A stretch of 64,000 nucleotides of DNA from Sanderia malayensis. Lineage: Eukaryota > Cnidaria > Scyphozoa > Semaeostomeae > Pelagiidae. Both the position numbers and the translations under genes were made by a program. A model generated the notes under the pieces. It was not told the DNA's origin and did no database searches. It saw only the letters and a program-made list of their open reading frames with translations. Below, in pieces: positions 33,388 through 44,233 of this stretch. How positions within the stretch are numbered: position 1 is the first letter of the stretch; every line of letters starts with the position of its first letter. The stretch spans positions 458,659 through 522,658 of the forward strand of contig RQOL01000833.1 in the NCBI GenBank assembly GCA_013076295.1, given 5' to 3'.

Positions 33388-33481
33388 GGCATGAGTAGGA
33401 GCGAATGCAGTGTGCAAACCACATTAACCTTTTTTTCTTGACGGGCTTCGGGGAGGGAGCAAAGCGACCACCCCCGGCTAG
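33388..33481 (+). mobile_element. Helitron X1 3' terminal segment
   Basis: GGGCATGAG...GAGCGAATGCAG, CTTGACGGGCTTCGGGGAG, then ACCCCCGGCTAG ending at 33481, followed by T. Same terminal segment as the other X1 units. The 5' part of this unit is replaced by the Hel-A 5' end. Confidence 0.7.
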
Positions 33482-36300
33482 TAGTGTATTAAATGTGTGT
33501 TTCAGTCATTTGACATTTGTATGGTCTGAATAGCAAGTCTTGACAGTTTCTGTTAAGCACTTCAGTATTTGTTTCACTAAGAGTGGGATATCAAAAAAGG
33601 AGAAATTAACAATCCATTAAATGACCATATGATACTTACAGAATAATAGGACCACATGATAGTGGCGCAGTCATATTTATGAATAGCCTTTGTAGATTAC
33701 GCGGAAAAAATGCTTTAAATACAAAATGAGTGAAAATTATTCTTCCATCACTAGTATTGAAAATAACAAGTTTGATGAGGATGTCAATATATTTTGCTTG
33801 TGACACATGGAGGCAATGAAGAGTAAGGAATCCATAAATTGGTAAGTACTTCAAGAATTATTTTAAATCCAAGAGGCACATCTAGTCAGGGCATCAAACA
33901 TTTAATTTGGAAGCAAGTAAACTACAAAGGTATAAAGCAACTAATCAAAATGTTCGATTTTGCTGCAATCAGTGAAGTTTGCAGGCCTAACCAAAATGGT
34001 TTAACAACTTGATGAAATTGAAATCGGAAGGAGTTAAAAATAAGATATAAGTCTATTACCTGTAAGAGACATTTAAAATGTCCCCTGTGAATTTGGAAAT
34101 AGTTTCCCATCTATAAGTTGTCTGTTTGATGATCTTTTTCTGATGCCAAGCCAAGCTGTTTCAAATTCTCATTTCAAAAGTCAGCTGTGTTAGTGGTAGC
34201 CATCAATGGAAAAGAGGCCAATTACTTTTCAGTGCAACACAATGACGTCTTTTCAATGGCGGATAAAGTACTATTATTGGCAAAGAAAAACTGCAGAAAT
34301 GAATCTCATTAAGAACAGATATCGATGAAGCTCAGTCATTTTGAACACAGAGTAGCTTCATTCTACATTGTTTTTGTATATAATGTATTAGTACATAAAC
34401 GGAAATAAAGTAAGTATCATTCATGATAGCTTCAACTATGTGCTACGCACAACTATAAACAACTTTTGGCAGATTATGTCAATCAGGAAAACGTGAGCTT
34501 TAACGTGCATGAATAAGAATGTACACAAACTTCCTCCATTCAACAGTCATGTTTTATAGATCGATAGTGAACATCAATGAGAGATAATTTGTCCCGTCTG
34601 TAGACTGTATTGATGTCTTCATTCAACATGTGGAGTCTCCGGCAACGTTGACAGCATTGTTCAATAGGAATTCATACTTGTGTGGCACACAACAATACGG
34701 ATGTCTCTTATCTCTGTGCTTCGCGAGTTTTCACCATTAAGCTTGGCCATAGTAAAATTCTGGTTACATTAATTTAAAGCTTGAACACTAGCTTCCAGCG
34801 GTAACCTTTTTTTCGAGGTTTCCTTGTTAATGAAAACTGCAATATAAATTTGGAGTATTACAGAATAAGGGGTAGGCTATATCATTATAATAAAAAAGGA
34901 CATGAGTTAATGGGTTCAGAGGATGGTGATCTAATGCTAATTTTTCTTAAAACACGTATGGCTAACAGAGAGATCGCAGTTTTCACAGAGAAAGGGAAAG
35001 CCATACTCCCATAGGCAATATCCGAAAGCATGGCAAAGAATACTTCTTCTGATAGGGGTGCTACGTGAGACCCAAATCGTGGTGTTGCTGTTGGTGAACA
35101 CCCCTGGACACTGGAGGGTTGTGAAAGTGTCCGGATCGTTCTTAGGGGCTCCAGTCCACTGGAGTGGCGTGGCAGACGAGCAATGTGCAAAGCTTTTGAT
35201 GGCTTGATCACACTGTAGTGCAATGCCCATCCACCAGAACCACAATCTGAGCGCCGCATTTTGTGTATGTGCATTTTGGTAGACTCTCACCCTCTGTGAG
35301 CAATGCGATTTATGCTCAATAGTTTGTGAGGACCTTTAGAGGACATCTTGAAAACAATGTTTTTTGTCTTCCTGTGTGTTAGAGGAATATTTTGAGCCTG
35401 TCGAATGATGTCGCTCTGGACATGGCCACATATAACGGACCATGTGAGAACATGGGTTCAGGTAAATGCAAACCAACATACCTTAGAGACTGTCCCTGTG
35501 CTTTGCTCATGGTAAGGCAGTATGCTAGTCTGGCTGGAAATTGCCATTGTCATATGCGTTTCGGTAACCTCCGGCAAAAAGCCCGGAGTACAAAAATGGC
35601 GGAAAAACTTTGTGCCATGCAAAAGTGTCCCCCACATGAAACACACTTGTTACGCAAGTGCCTAGTGAATAGATCGCATGCAAAACGTCCCCTCTGGTTT
35701 TATGGGCCTGATTACAAAAATGCCTGACAAAGTTCGTGCCATACTAAAGTGTAATGTGTTTAAAGACAAAAAAGAGTAAAGTGTATAAATGTATATTCTT
35801 TCTCCACCATAAATTTGATGAATGGGGTATACTAGAGATGCCTAGGTATGATAAACAAAGACATAAACAAAGACAAAAATTTTGGAGCATATTTCTGCTA
35901 AAGAAATTCGCTATTCAAACGCGTTTGGTGTTTTTATATTGTTATGTAAATTTTCTTGCTCAGGCCTAGGGGACACTTGTAGATGCCATTTTTCATCAGG
36001 TTGTGCAAGACTTTTGCTCACTAAGTACAAGTAATCTGTAAAATAATATATAGCAGATGTAGTAGGTTGCTTTTTGTTAACAACATGAGATCTTGTGCAT
36101 AGGACAAGTGTTAATTTCGTGACAAACACTTACGATTTCACTATGCTCACTTCTGTACAAACTGCAAATGCTACACCAGCCGTTTCTTTGTCATCTGAAA
36201 AGCAGAGGTACGCCAATAAATGAACTAGATATTTTCTTGTTTTCTTGTATCAATCCACAACAAACATTATGGCAGGCATAGCAGCACAAATAAAGTTTTT
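33482..36300. other. AT-rich DNA without recognised gene
   Basis: No motif or repeat that I can assign. It may be genuinely single-copy host intergenic sequence. Confidence 0.4.
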
Positions 36301-36302
36301 AC

Positions 36303-36422
36303 CTGAACATTTGTTTAGTTTTTCCCAAATTTCGTTTCGACATTTTTCTAACTCCTCTCTGCTGTCAGGAAATTGTGTGTTACCACCATTACCATCGAGC
36401 AATAATGCTTCAGCAAACTGGA
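36303..36422 (-). CDS. Orphan internal exon, unknown protein
   Basis: On the minus strand an acceptor TGTATTCCAG is followed by open sequence FAEALLLDGNGGNTQFPDSR then EELEKCRNEIWEKLNKCS, ending at a donor AAATGTTCAG^GTAAAA. Both splice signals and an uninterrupted 120-nt frame make an exon plausible. I do not recognise the protein. The nearest minus-strand exon is at about 38640-38452, but a link is speculative. Confidence 0.35.
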
Positions 36423-36746
36423 ATACATAATATACCTACATAAACAAGACCTTTTTGTTAAAAAAAAGGTTGTAGAATAGACCATTTGAAGCTAGCGAAC
36501 ATTGCGATCAAACAATTATTAGATACTGGAATACTTTCAATATGTAAATGCCACAATTGTAGCAGTTAGATTGTTTCAAATGAACAACAGGAGAATAATT
36601 CTATGGAATATCTTCTGCACCAATTGCTTTGATTCGCTTCTCCAAAAAACTCTAAAAATAATTGCATATTATGTTTTAAAAGATGATATGTGGGTATTAT
36701 ATAATATGTTTTCGAAAGTTGCAGATTTTACACAGCATGTTACTCC

Positions 36747-37784
36747 ATGTTACGTTTTGGAGGACTTGGTATACCGATATTCTCAGAGATAGCTAATCAG
36801 GAATATGATTTTTCAAAGAGAGTGACGATTCAGCTATCAACAAACATCAAGCAGCAAACCACTGGATTAACGCTGAACAATAGTGAATTAAAGAAAACGA
36901 AGAATCCAATTGCCAATGAAAGAACAAAGTCGCATGAACAGAAACTTAGACGGCTTAGAGAATCTATGACACCCGCTCAACGTAAAGCAAATGAGCTGTC
37001 TTGTATGAATGGTGCATCGTCGTGGCTCACTTCCCTTCCTTTGAAGGCTGAAAACTTTGTTCTTAACAAACGTGAATTCTACGACGCCCTCCGCTTGAGG
37101 TATAGATGGCATTTAAGATTCATGCCAGCTATTTGTGTATGCGGAAAACACTTTTCTGTGGACCATGTGATGTCTTGTCAAAAAGGCGGATATATTCAAC
37201 ATCGACACAATGAATGGCGCGATCTTCTCGGCAAAGTTGGCAACTGAAATTTTGAACGATGTTAGTATTGAGTGAGGAACGATGCTCTACAGCCTCTTAG
37301 TGGTGAACAACTGCCGAGAAATTCAAACACATCAGAAGAAGCGAGACTTGATATTAGCGTACGTGGCTTCTGGCAGAGGGAACAAAGTGCATTTTTTGAT
37401 GTAAGGGTATTCAACCCATTTGCACCGTCATACCGAAACCAAAAGCAAGAGAACACGTTTGCAGCCAATGAAAGAGAGAAGAAACGTGCGTACAGTCAAC
37501 GCGTTTTACAAGTTGAGCATGGCTCATTCACACCTTTGGTTTTTGCCCACAATGGTGGTTCAGGAAGAGAAGCCGAAAAATATATATCGGTATTATCTAC
37601 AAAAATTGCAGAAAAACGAGATCTGCCAGCTTCATCCGTCACAAACTGGATTCGCACAAAACTGTCTTTTGCACTTCTTCGCAGTGCGATACTGTGCATT
37701 CAAGGTTCCAGGAATAGGCGAACAAAGGTTGAAGTTGACACAGCAACCATTGAACTAGTGGGAGCAATATGCAGGATTGATTAA
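36747..37784 (+). pseudogene. C-terminal region of a non-LTR retrotransposon reverse-transcriptase ORF
   Basis: FGGLGIPIFSEIANQEYDFS, GASSWLTSLPLKAENFVLN, EFYDALRLRYRWHL, a zinc-knuckle-like CVCGKHFSVDHVMSCQKGG, then RHNEWRDLL. After a frame change near 37245 come EEARLDISVRGFWQREQSAF, FFDVRVFNPFA and HGSFTPLVFAHNGGSG. This is the post-RT domain set I associate with a widespread cnidarian/bivalve/fish retroelement type (SSWL..LP, then C.CG....H...C..GG, then FW...Q.AFFDVRVF). The catalytic RT part is absent, i.e. a 5'-truncated insert. Confidence 0.65.
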
Positions 37785-37789
37785 CTTGA

Positions 37790-38435
37790 ATTTATATTTT
37801 GTACATAAAGTAGAATTCTAGTTTTTTTGTTGAGATATGTGAACCGGCGGCCTTTCGGTCTAAAAACATGGCCAAATGTTGATTCAATGATAATAGAGTT
37901 TGATTCCAAATTCTTCAAGTTCATCCTATTGCAAAAAGAACTCTACAATTCAAAAGAATCAACAAATAGCATGGCAGCCCATTTGAAAATAAGTTCCAAT
38001 TCAGTCCGTTGATGCATGTGCACTGGGCATTTCTAAACTGATTCACCAGATTGGGTAGTTATTTATACTGTAGACTGCCAATTCCTCTTACTGCAGCTAA
38101 CTGATTTTTTCAAATAAAATCTGTGAAAAAAGCTTACGAACAATTATAAAGAAAGTGACATTACTTTTATTGCTACTGTACCGAGTGATCCAGAAAGAAG
38201 TTTTGTTGTTTCTTAAAGCAATGAACCGATTCTCATAATCTCTTTCAAGATTGGAAAAGGACTAAATGGCATGTTCAGATTTTATGTTTGATTTTATGAT
38301 GACAATATTTTGTCAACAGTGTATAGAGAAACCAGCTTGATTTAACCTTCAAACATAGTTCAACAGAAGCCATTCATAAAGTTTTATTATAATTATAATT
38401 TTCTAATTATTTAACTTTATGCATTGTGCAATAAA
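37790..38435. other. No recognised gene
   Basis: AT-rich spacer between two retroelement fragments. Confidence 0.4.
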
Positions 38436-38451
38436 TTACTAAACACAAACC

Positions 38452-38640
38452 TGTGTTATGATAGCATCATCTGGAGCTCTATGAAGACCAAAGACCAAAA
38501 GCTGGTTAGGCAACATATTTTTCTCTGCTGAGAGGGGGTGGTTGTTCCATCCTTCTACAAAACACTCCAGTCTACTGTATATCCTTGCTTCAAATACGAA
38601 ACGAAGGGCAAAAAGCTGAATATCATTGCTGATATCCAGT
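38452..38640 (-). pseudogene. IS3EU-like integrase-core exon
   Basis: GVLDISNDIQLFALRFVFEA, RIYSRLECFVEGWNNHPLSA and EKNMLPNQLLVFGL match the C-terminal part of the rva_4-like integrase core (D..N..HLF.LH.VF.PRIN..L..F...WN.HPLSTE.N..P.QLW..G). It ends at a potential donor (ACACAG^GTTTGTG). This is a different member of the superfamily from the transposase at 13428. Neighbouring exons of this gene were not found. Confidence 0.6.
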
Positions 38641-38699
38641 ACTCCCTCAGATGAAGTTGAAACGGTCATAACAAAGAAATATGCAACGAGAAAAGACAT

Positions 38700-39449
38700 C
38701 TCTCTATAAGAATTCTTTCCCGTGATCATCTTGTAACATTTCGTAACAAATGTAAAGACTCGGTAGTTAACATTGGTCACTTGACAATTAAAGAAAGTAA
38801 TTATGAAAAGCTTTTGGGAGTTACTTTTGATAAAAAATCAAGTTTCACAAAAAATTTTGAAGACTTATGCAAAAAGGCAAACCAAAAATTGCATGCACTT
38901 GCCCGCCTCTGTAATTACATGGACCCTGTCAAATTGAAATTGCTGATCGATGCATTTATCAAATCACAGTTCAATTACTGTCCACTCGTATGGATGTTCC
39001 ATGACAGGACAATCAATTCTGAGGTGAACAAAATTCGTGAAAGAGCATTGCGAATTGTAGGCAAAGATAGTGGAAATGATTTTGTAAATAATGTAAATAG
39101 TTCTGTGTAACCACACACCAACGCAATTTGCAGTTGCTTATGATAGAGGTTTTCAAAACAAAGAACGATCTTAACCCAACTTTTATGAAAGACATTTTTG
39201 CAGAAAGAGACAACTATTATAGTCTGCGGAATATAAATCATTTTGCAGCTGCCAGAAGTAAGGACCACAATATATGGTACAGAGAATATTCAATACAGAG
39301 GCTGCCTTTTATCATCCTCACTTCCAAGTTTTTTGAGAGACTGTAGTACCATTCAAGAATTCAAAAGAAAAATAAAACAGTGGAATGGCGATTCATGCAC
39401 TTGCAGATTGTGTAGAGTTTTTATAAAAGATTTGGGGTTTTCGGATTAA
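38700..39449 (+). pseudogene. CR1/L2-like non-LTR retrotransposon, RT C-terminus and 3' end
   Basis: CKDSVVNIGHL, KLLGVTFDKKSSFTKNFEDL, CKKANQKLHALARLCNYMD, FIKSQFNYCPLVWMFHDR and NKIRERALRIVGKDSG are the C-terminal RT/thumb landmarks. They are followed in other frames by LMIEVFKTKNDLNPTFMKDI, YSLRNINHFAA and the terminal zinc-knuckle-like DSCTCRLCRVFIKDLGF. A stop after NNVNSSV and at least two frame changes show decay. Typical 5' truncation. Confidence 0.75.
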
Positions 39450-40030
39450 TTAAATTTCTCTTTTTTTAGTTTTTTCATTATAAGTTACAATTTATTTTCT
39501 TTTAGTTATAGTTGGCCTTAATTACCTGCTATCTTAGCTATTTAAATTAGAAAGCCAACTTTAAATAAATTAATAGTAATACTAATAATCATGCAACATA
39601 GTCTCTTCATAGATATGAACATAATGAACATATACGCTCTTCCTACAGATATGAGTGTTGTGTTCATATTTCGCTCATTTTGTAATTACTTGTATTAGGT
39701 TTACTGATATTTATTAATTTTGTGATGTCACAACACATCACATGCTTACTGCAGACCAAATTTTTACTGTCTTTCCTTTCCTTTATTTTTATTCCTTTTG
39801 TCCTTGAATTTCTCAACATTAAATACATTTTATAACTCTTCTGCGATTGAGCATGACACAACAATTGTTTTTCGAGGTTAAGAATATGACCTTGGTAAGT
39901 TAGTTAGTAGTTAAACTTCATTTATTTATAATATCTGACAACTTTTGTTATCATATTGACAAAAATCGCCAAGGAAGTTTTTTGCACTTCTTAACAACTT
40001 AGGCCTACCTATAAGTAATTATACTTTGTT
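39450..40030. other. AT-rich spacer
   Basis: Probably the retroelement 3' UTR and then unassigned DNA. Confidence 0.35.
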
Positions 40031-41857
40031 CCATATATAATATTACTATTCTGCGGAGGTCACGTGATGACGCACTTTCTTGCCAAAAACAATAGATTCG
40101 ACCCGAAACAATAGGTCGAACGCCCAAAAACAATAGGCCGAAACGGCGAACAGTGTAATCACAAAGGCTTTTTTGTATGTGGATATATGGCAATGAAATT
40201 CACACTGAATGCTTAGTTTATGAATTTAACTAGGGTAATGGATTTTGTTTTTCGATTTTCTCCCAAATTATTGAATTATTCCACTAAATATTCTGCTAAT
40301 TGTGCTATCATGAAAAACTACGGTTTACGGTGGCGGAACTTCCAAATTTGTGCTGCAAACTCCATTTTCGAGCACAGTATTCGCTGTTCATGTGACCTGT
40401 TTTGCCTTTTGTGTAATTTGATTGGCTCTTTCGCAACTTCACGTGAACAGTCACGCGTTTTTCGTTATCATGCAAATTTGCCCTCGGGTTGAACAGCAGG
40501 TACTTTTGGAGAAGACGCGTGTTTTTGTTTTCAACACAAAGGATAACTGGGCGCCTTTCAAAGTGTTTCACGACCTGAATTATCTTTGTAAAGACTTGCT
40601 AATTGTTTGAGAGACCTCTGGAAAATTACAGGAGACAATTGAGAACACAGGTGATAGCTTTTTTTTGTTTTTCGAGTGAGATAGTTGTAGTTTAGGTAGT
40701 AGGCGACCGCCATTGTTGCTTCGGCATGCTTGCGATGCTTAGGCCTAATGTAAACAAGCCCAAAGTTTTAACAAACAAATTATGATAAGGGGTTATCAGG
40801 CGAGCAAAGCAAGCAAAACTGTTGCAAGAGGAGTAGGCAGAAGCATGAGCGAAGCGAATGCAGTGCACAAAGTGCACCCTCTCAGTCAATGTTTCTTGAT
40901 AATAGATAGACAGGCGAGCACAGCGAGCTAACCCATTGTACGTGGGGTTGAAAGAGGGATGAGCGAAGCAAATGCAGCGCACGAAGTGCGCCCTATCAGT
41001 CAATGTTTCTTGATAATAAATAGACAGGCGAGCGCAGCGAGCTAACCCATTGTACGTGGGGTTGAAAGAGGCATGAGCGAAGCGAATGCAGCGCACGAAG
41101 TGCACCCTATCAGTCAATGTTTCTTGATAATAGATAGACAGGCGAGCACAGCGAGCTAACCCATTGTACGTGGGGTTGAAAGAGGCATGAGCGAAGCGAA
41201 TGCAGCGCACGAAGTGCACCCTATCAGTCAATGTTTCTTGATAATAGATAGACAGGCGAGCGCAGCGAGCTAACCCATTGTGTGTGGCGTTGAAAGAGGC
41301 ATGAGCGAAGCGAATGCAGCGCACGAAGTGCGCCCTGTCAGTCAATGTTTCTTGATAATAGATAGACAGGCGAGTGCAGCGAGCTAACCCATTGTACGTG
41401 GGGTTGAAAGAGGCATGAGCGAAGCGAATGCAGCGCACGAAGTGCACCCTATCAGTCAATGTTTCTTGATAATAGATAGACAGGCGAGCACAGCGAGCTA
41501 ACCCATTGTGTGTGGCGTTGAAAGAGGCATGAGAGAAGCGAATGCAGCGCACGAAGTGCGCCCTGCCAGTCAATGTTTCTTGATAATAGATAGACAGGCG
41601 AGCGCAGCGAGCTAACCCATTGTACGTGGGGTTGAAAGAGGCATGAGCGAAGCGAATGCAGCGCACGAAGTGCGCCCTATCAGTCAATGTTTCTTGATAA
41701 TAGATAGACATGCGAGCGCAGCGAGCTAACCCATTGTAAGTGGGGTTGAAAGGGGCATGAGCGTAAGCGAATGCAGCGCACAAAGCGCACCAACCAGATT
41801 AAGCTTTTTTTACTTGACGGGCTGGGGCGAACGAGCGAAGCGAGTGATGACCCCTAG
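40030..41857 (+). mobile_element. Non-autonomous Helitron, subfamily X2
   Basis: Plus-strand unit with CACGTGATGACGC near its 5' end (exact first base uncertain, about 40030), ending GACCCCTAG at 41857 followed by T. Shares 5' blocks with M3 (25184-24722, inverted) and its 3' segment with 60870-61036. The interior is mostly a 114-bp satellite. No Rep or helicase coding. Confidence 0.65.
40797..41797 (+). repeat. 114-bp satellite, nearly nine copies
   Basis: GACAGGCGAG recurs at 40909, 41023, 41137, 41251, 41365, 41479, 41593 (GACATG at 41707), an exact 114-nt spacing with no indels. Units contain CATGAGCGAAGCGAATGCAG and CAATGTTTCTTGATAATA. 114 is a multiple of three, so the minus strand stays open for about 360 codons. 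Confidence 0.95.
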
Positions 41858-42215
41858 TATTCTGTTATTCTGATAGTAGCACTAATCAATTTCCTTGATC
41901 TCTATTTTTTAATACAGAACCCATTCTTTTTATAGCAATAAGTCTGTTTTTTATTACTTTCAGATTTGGAAGTCCTTGGGGCGAAAAATGCCAAGGTATA
42001 CAGTTCATTTTGGAACATGTGACGATAATAATAATAATAATATTTATACATGATACTCCAATCAGTTTACAACCACTACTAAACAATTACTAAAAATAAG
42101 CCTTAAAAACAAGGCAAAGGAGGAAAAGTCTCCAAAGAGCAAGGTGGTGTAGGGAAAAAAAATTAAGAGGAAAAAGAGAGAACGATGATGTAACCTTGGA
42201 AAGACAGAAAATCGG
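41858..42215. other. Spacer with (ATA)n tract
   Basis: ATAATAATAATAATAATA near 42027-42044; otherwise unassigned. Confidence 0.4.
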
Positions 42216-42224
42216 TGGAAAAAA

Positions 42225-42395
42225 ATGTTTTGGGGAGAGGCTCCAGAAGGCACACAGAGAAAACATTTTCGGTTGGGCAGGCAAGAGTTTATGCTTTTGC
42301 TTTTAGAATTACAGCCATACTTGACACCAGATGCAAAACCTTCCAATTATTGTTCTTTGAGTGCTCAAAAGAAACTTGCTGTGGCTCTATGCCTA
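42225..42395 (+). pseudogene. PIF-Harbinger N-terminal fragment interrupted by a Helitron
   Basis: RLGRQEFMLLLLELQPYLTP and LSAQKKLAVALC resemble the region before the DDE_4 domain in Harbinger transposases (compare LSAEKKVAVTLYYL at 11940). The frame is cut exactly where the Helitron 5' terminus starts at 42396. Confidence 0.5.
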
Positions 42396-43339
42396 TCTCT
42401 ACATATATATAATATCTGAGCGGTAACGGAACCGACGCTCAAAGACCCCCAGCGACGCCAACTTTCGCACGATACTCCTAAAAATCCCCCGATCAGTTCT
42501 TTTCGAAAACCACTACGATATGTTCCCAGTCACCTGTAGATGTGCATAAGCTATTTTGTTTTTCGAAATTGCTTTTCGTTTTCCACATATTTTCGGTTTT
42601 CTACTTGGAAATTCCTTCCGCCCTTTGTTTTCGTTTGAAGTTTGCTTTGTGCACTTTGTCAGATGCTGCCATGCCGAGGCTTTTGTTTTCGTGCCAGGGG
42701 GAGATGTCCCGAGGTTCGATGCGTACTGAAGCATCGAGTCGAGCAAAACCTGTTGTGCCACTCGACCCCCGTGGTTAAAAGCATTTGAAATGACGTCGTG
42801 CTTCTGGAAAGGTCGATCGTGCGTTGTTTACCGTTTTCCAAACAATGAATCCCTGTTGCGTTTGACACTAATCCGACAGCGCCTTTTGTTACTGTCGCCT
42901 TTGAAGTTGCTTCCTTCCCTTGGAATGCGCTTTGCTTTGCAATTCTATTATTGTGTTACAACGAACGACTACTGTATTTTTATTTCTGTCAATTGAAACA
43001 CGAAATTTGTTACTGCGAGATTCTCGACCTTATTGCTGTTGCTTGCGAGTTTAACTTCCAACAACATTACTGTTTCGCCGTAAGATCTGGTAAGTGCGTT
43101 TTAAACAATCTTCTCCTCATTCTCTACTGACTAAATCGTCTTGCTGCTTTTCGTTTCTCATTTTCACATCGTTTTCCTTACGTAATCTTCTACTTTCCGC
43201 AGATCCACTGTCTACGACTGGATTTTGTTTATATACACATTCATATCGTTCCTCTTATACTTTATTTTTTACGTATATTCAATGTACATAATTTTAATCC
43301 CTTTTTATACATATCTTTTCTGTTTTATCACGCCAAGAA

Positions 43340-44114
43340 ATGCCACGACATGCACGAACGAACTTCACAGGCCGACGACGAAGGCAAGCCAAGAACGCGT
43401 ATGATACGACTCGCCATCAACAACAGCCTGAAACGGTTGCAACACATCCAACAGAACAACCAGTCGCTGTTCCCCTACAGGAGATGCTGCAACTGCAGTT
43501 ACAGCGGCAACAGGCACAGCAACCAGCAATTCAAACATTGCAAGCGCAACAAGGCCTTCAGTTTTGGCCCGCACCCTACCCAGCAGGGGGCGAAGGATTG
43601 CAAATGGCGATGCCACCTCTGCTACAGCAACCAGTACAACACGTGCATCCATTCCAGTTCCCACCTGAATGGCAGCAGCAGTTGCAGCAGATTCATCCTT
43701 TTCAATTCCAGCCACAGCTACAGCAGATGCAGCCTGTGCAAGCGCAACCAGAACAACCTGCAAACCATCCAGCAGACAACATTTAGCTGCACCACATGGC
43801 ACCAATGAACAACACCTGTCCACATTGTGGTGCCAAGTATTTCAGAGAAGAGCTCAATACCAGAAACAAGTACACAAAGTGCTGTCGTGAGGGAGCTGTT
43901 ACACTACCGCAAATACAGCCTCCACGTGCAACAATGATGTCCCTCTTCCTTGGCGATACACAAGAAACACAAAGAGAATCAAAGGATTTTCTTTCCAACT
44001 TCCGCCAATACAATGCCACCATGGCAATGGCATCCTGGACAGCAAACATACCGCAATTTCCAGGCAGGGGGCCACCCGTGATAACAATACACGGCAGTGC
44101 ATATCACAGAACAG
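43340..44114 (+). pseudogene. Helitron 1 Rep/helicase, first exon (Q-rich, zinc finger)
   Basis: ATG 43340 (MPRHARTNFTGRRRRQAK) opens a basic then glutamine/proline-rich segment. An in-frame TAG at 43784-43786 follows PADNI. The same frame goes on with a zinc finger, CPHCGAKYFREELN ... KCC, and ends at a donor (ACAG^GTACTTTC). The equivalent exons of Helitron 2 begin MPKKARKSITG and contain CIHCEAKYFREELNS, so the two share gene structure. The single amber codon is the only lesion visible here. Confidence 0.7.
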
Positions 44115-44233
44115 GTACTTTCACATTCTGTTCCTACTCTATTCACTAAAACTTACACAACCAGATATTTCTTTTTCAATTTTTCATTACTGCCTCGACA
44201 CTTTTTATTAACCACCCGGTTTTTCTCTTTAGC

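Noticed and set aside
32970..33424. Minus-strand frames made of HTYI repeats
   Set aside because: The TATG microsatellite is open in all three frames.
40692..41783. 363-codon open frame on the minus strand, looks like a repeat protein
   Set aside because: It is the 114-bp satellite read in the one frame without stops. The same DNA words occur in non-coding Helitron ends where no frame is kept.
42542..42996. Similar short peptides at 42542-42996 and 32057-32571 as a conserved small gene
   Set aside because: Similarity is at DNA level over the Helitron 5' leader in all frames, including stops; repeated leader, not protein conservation.
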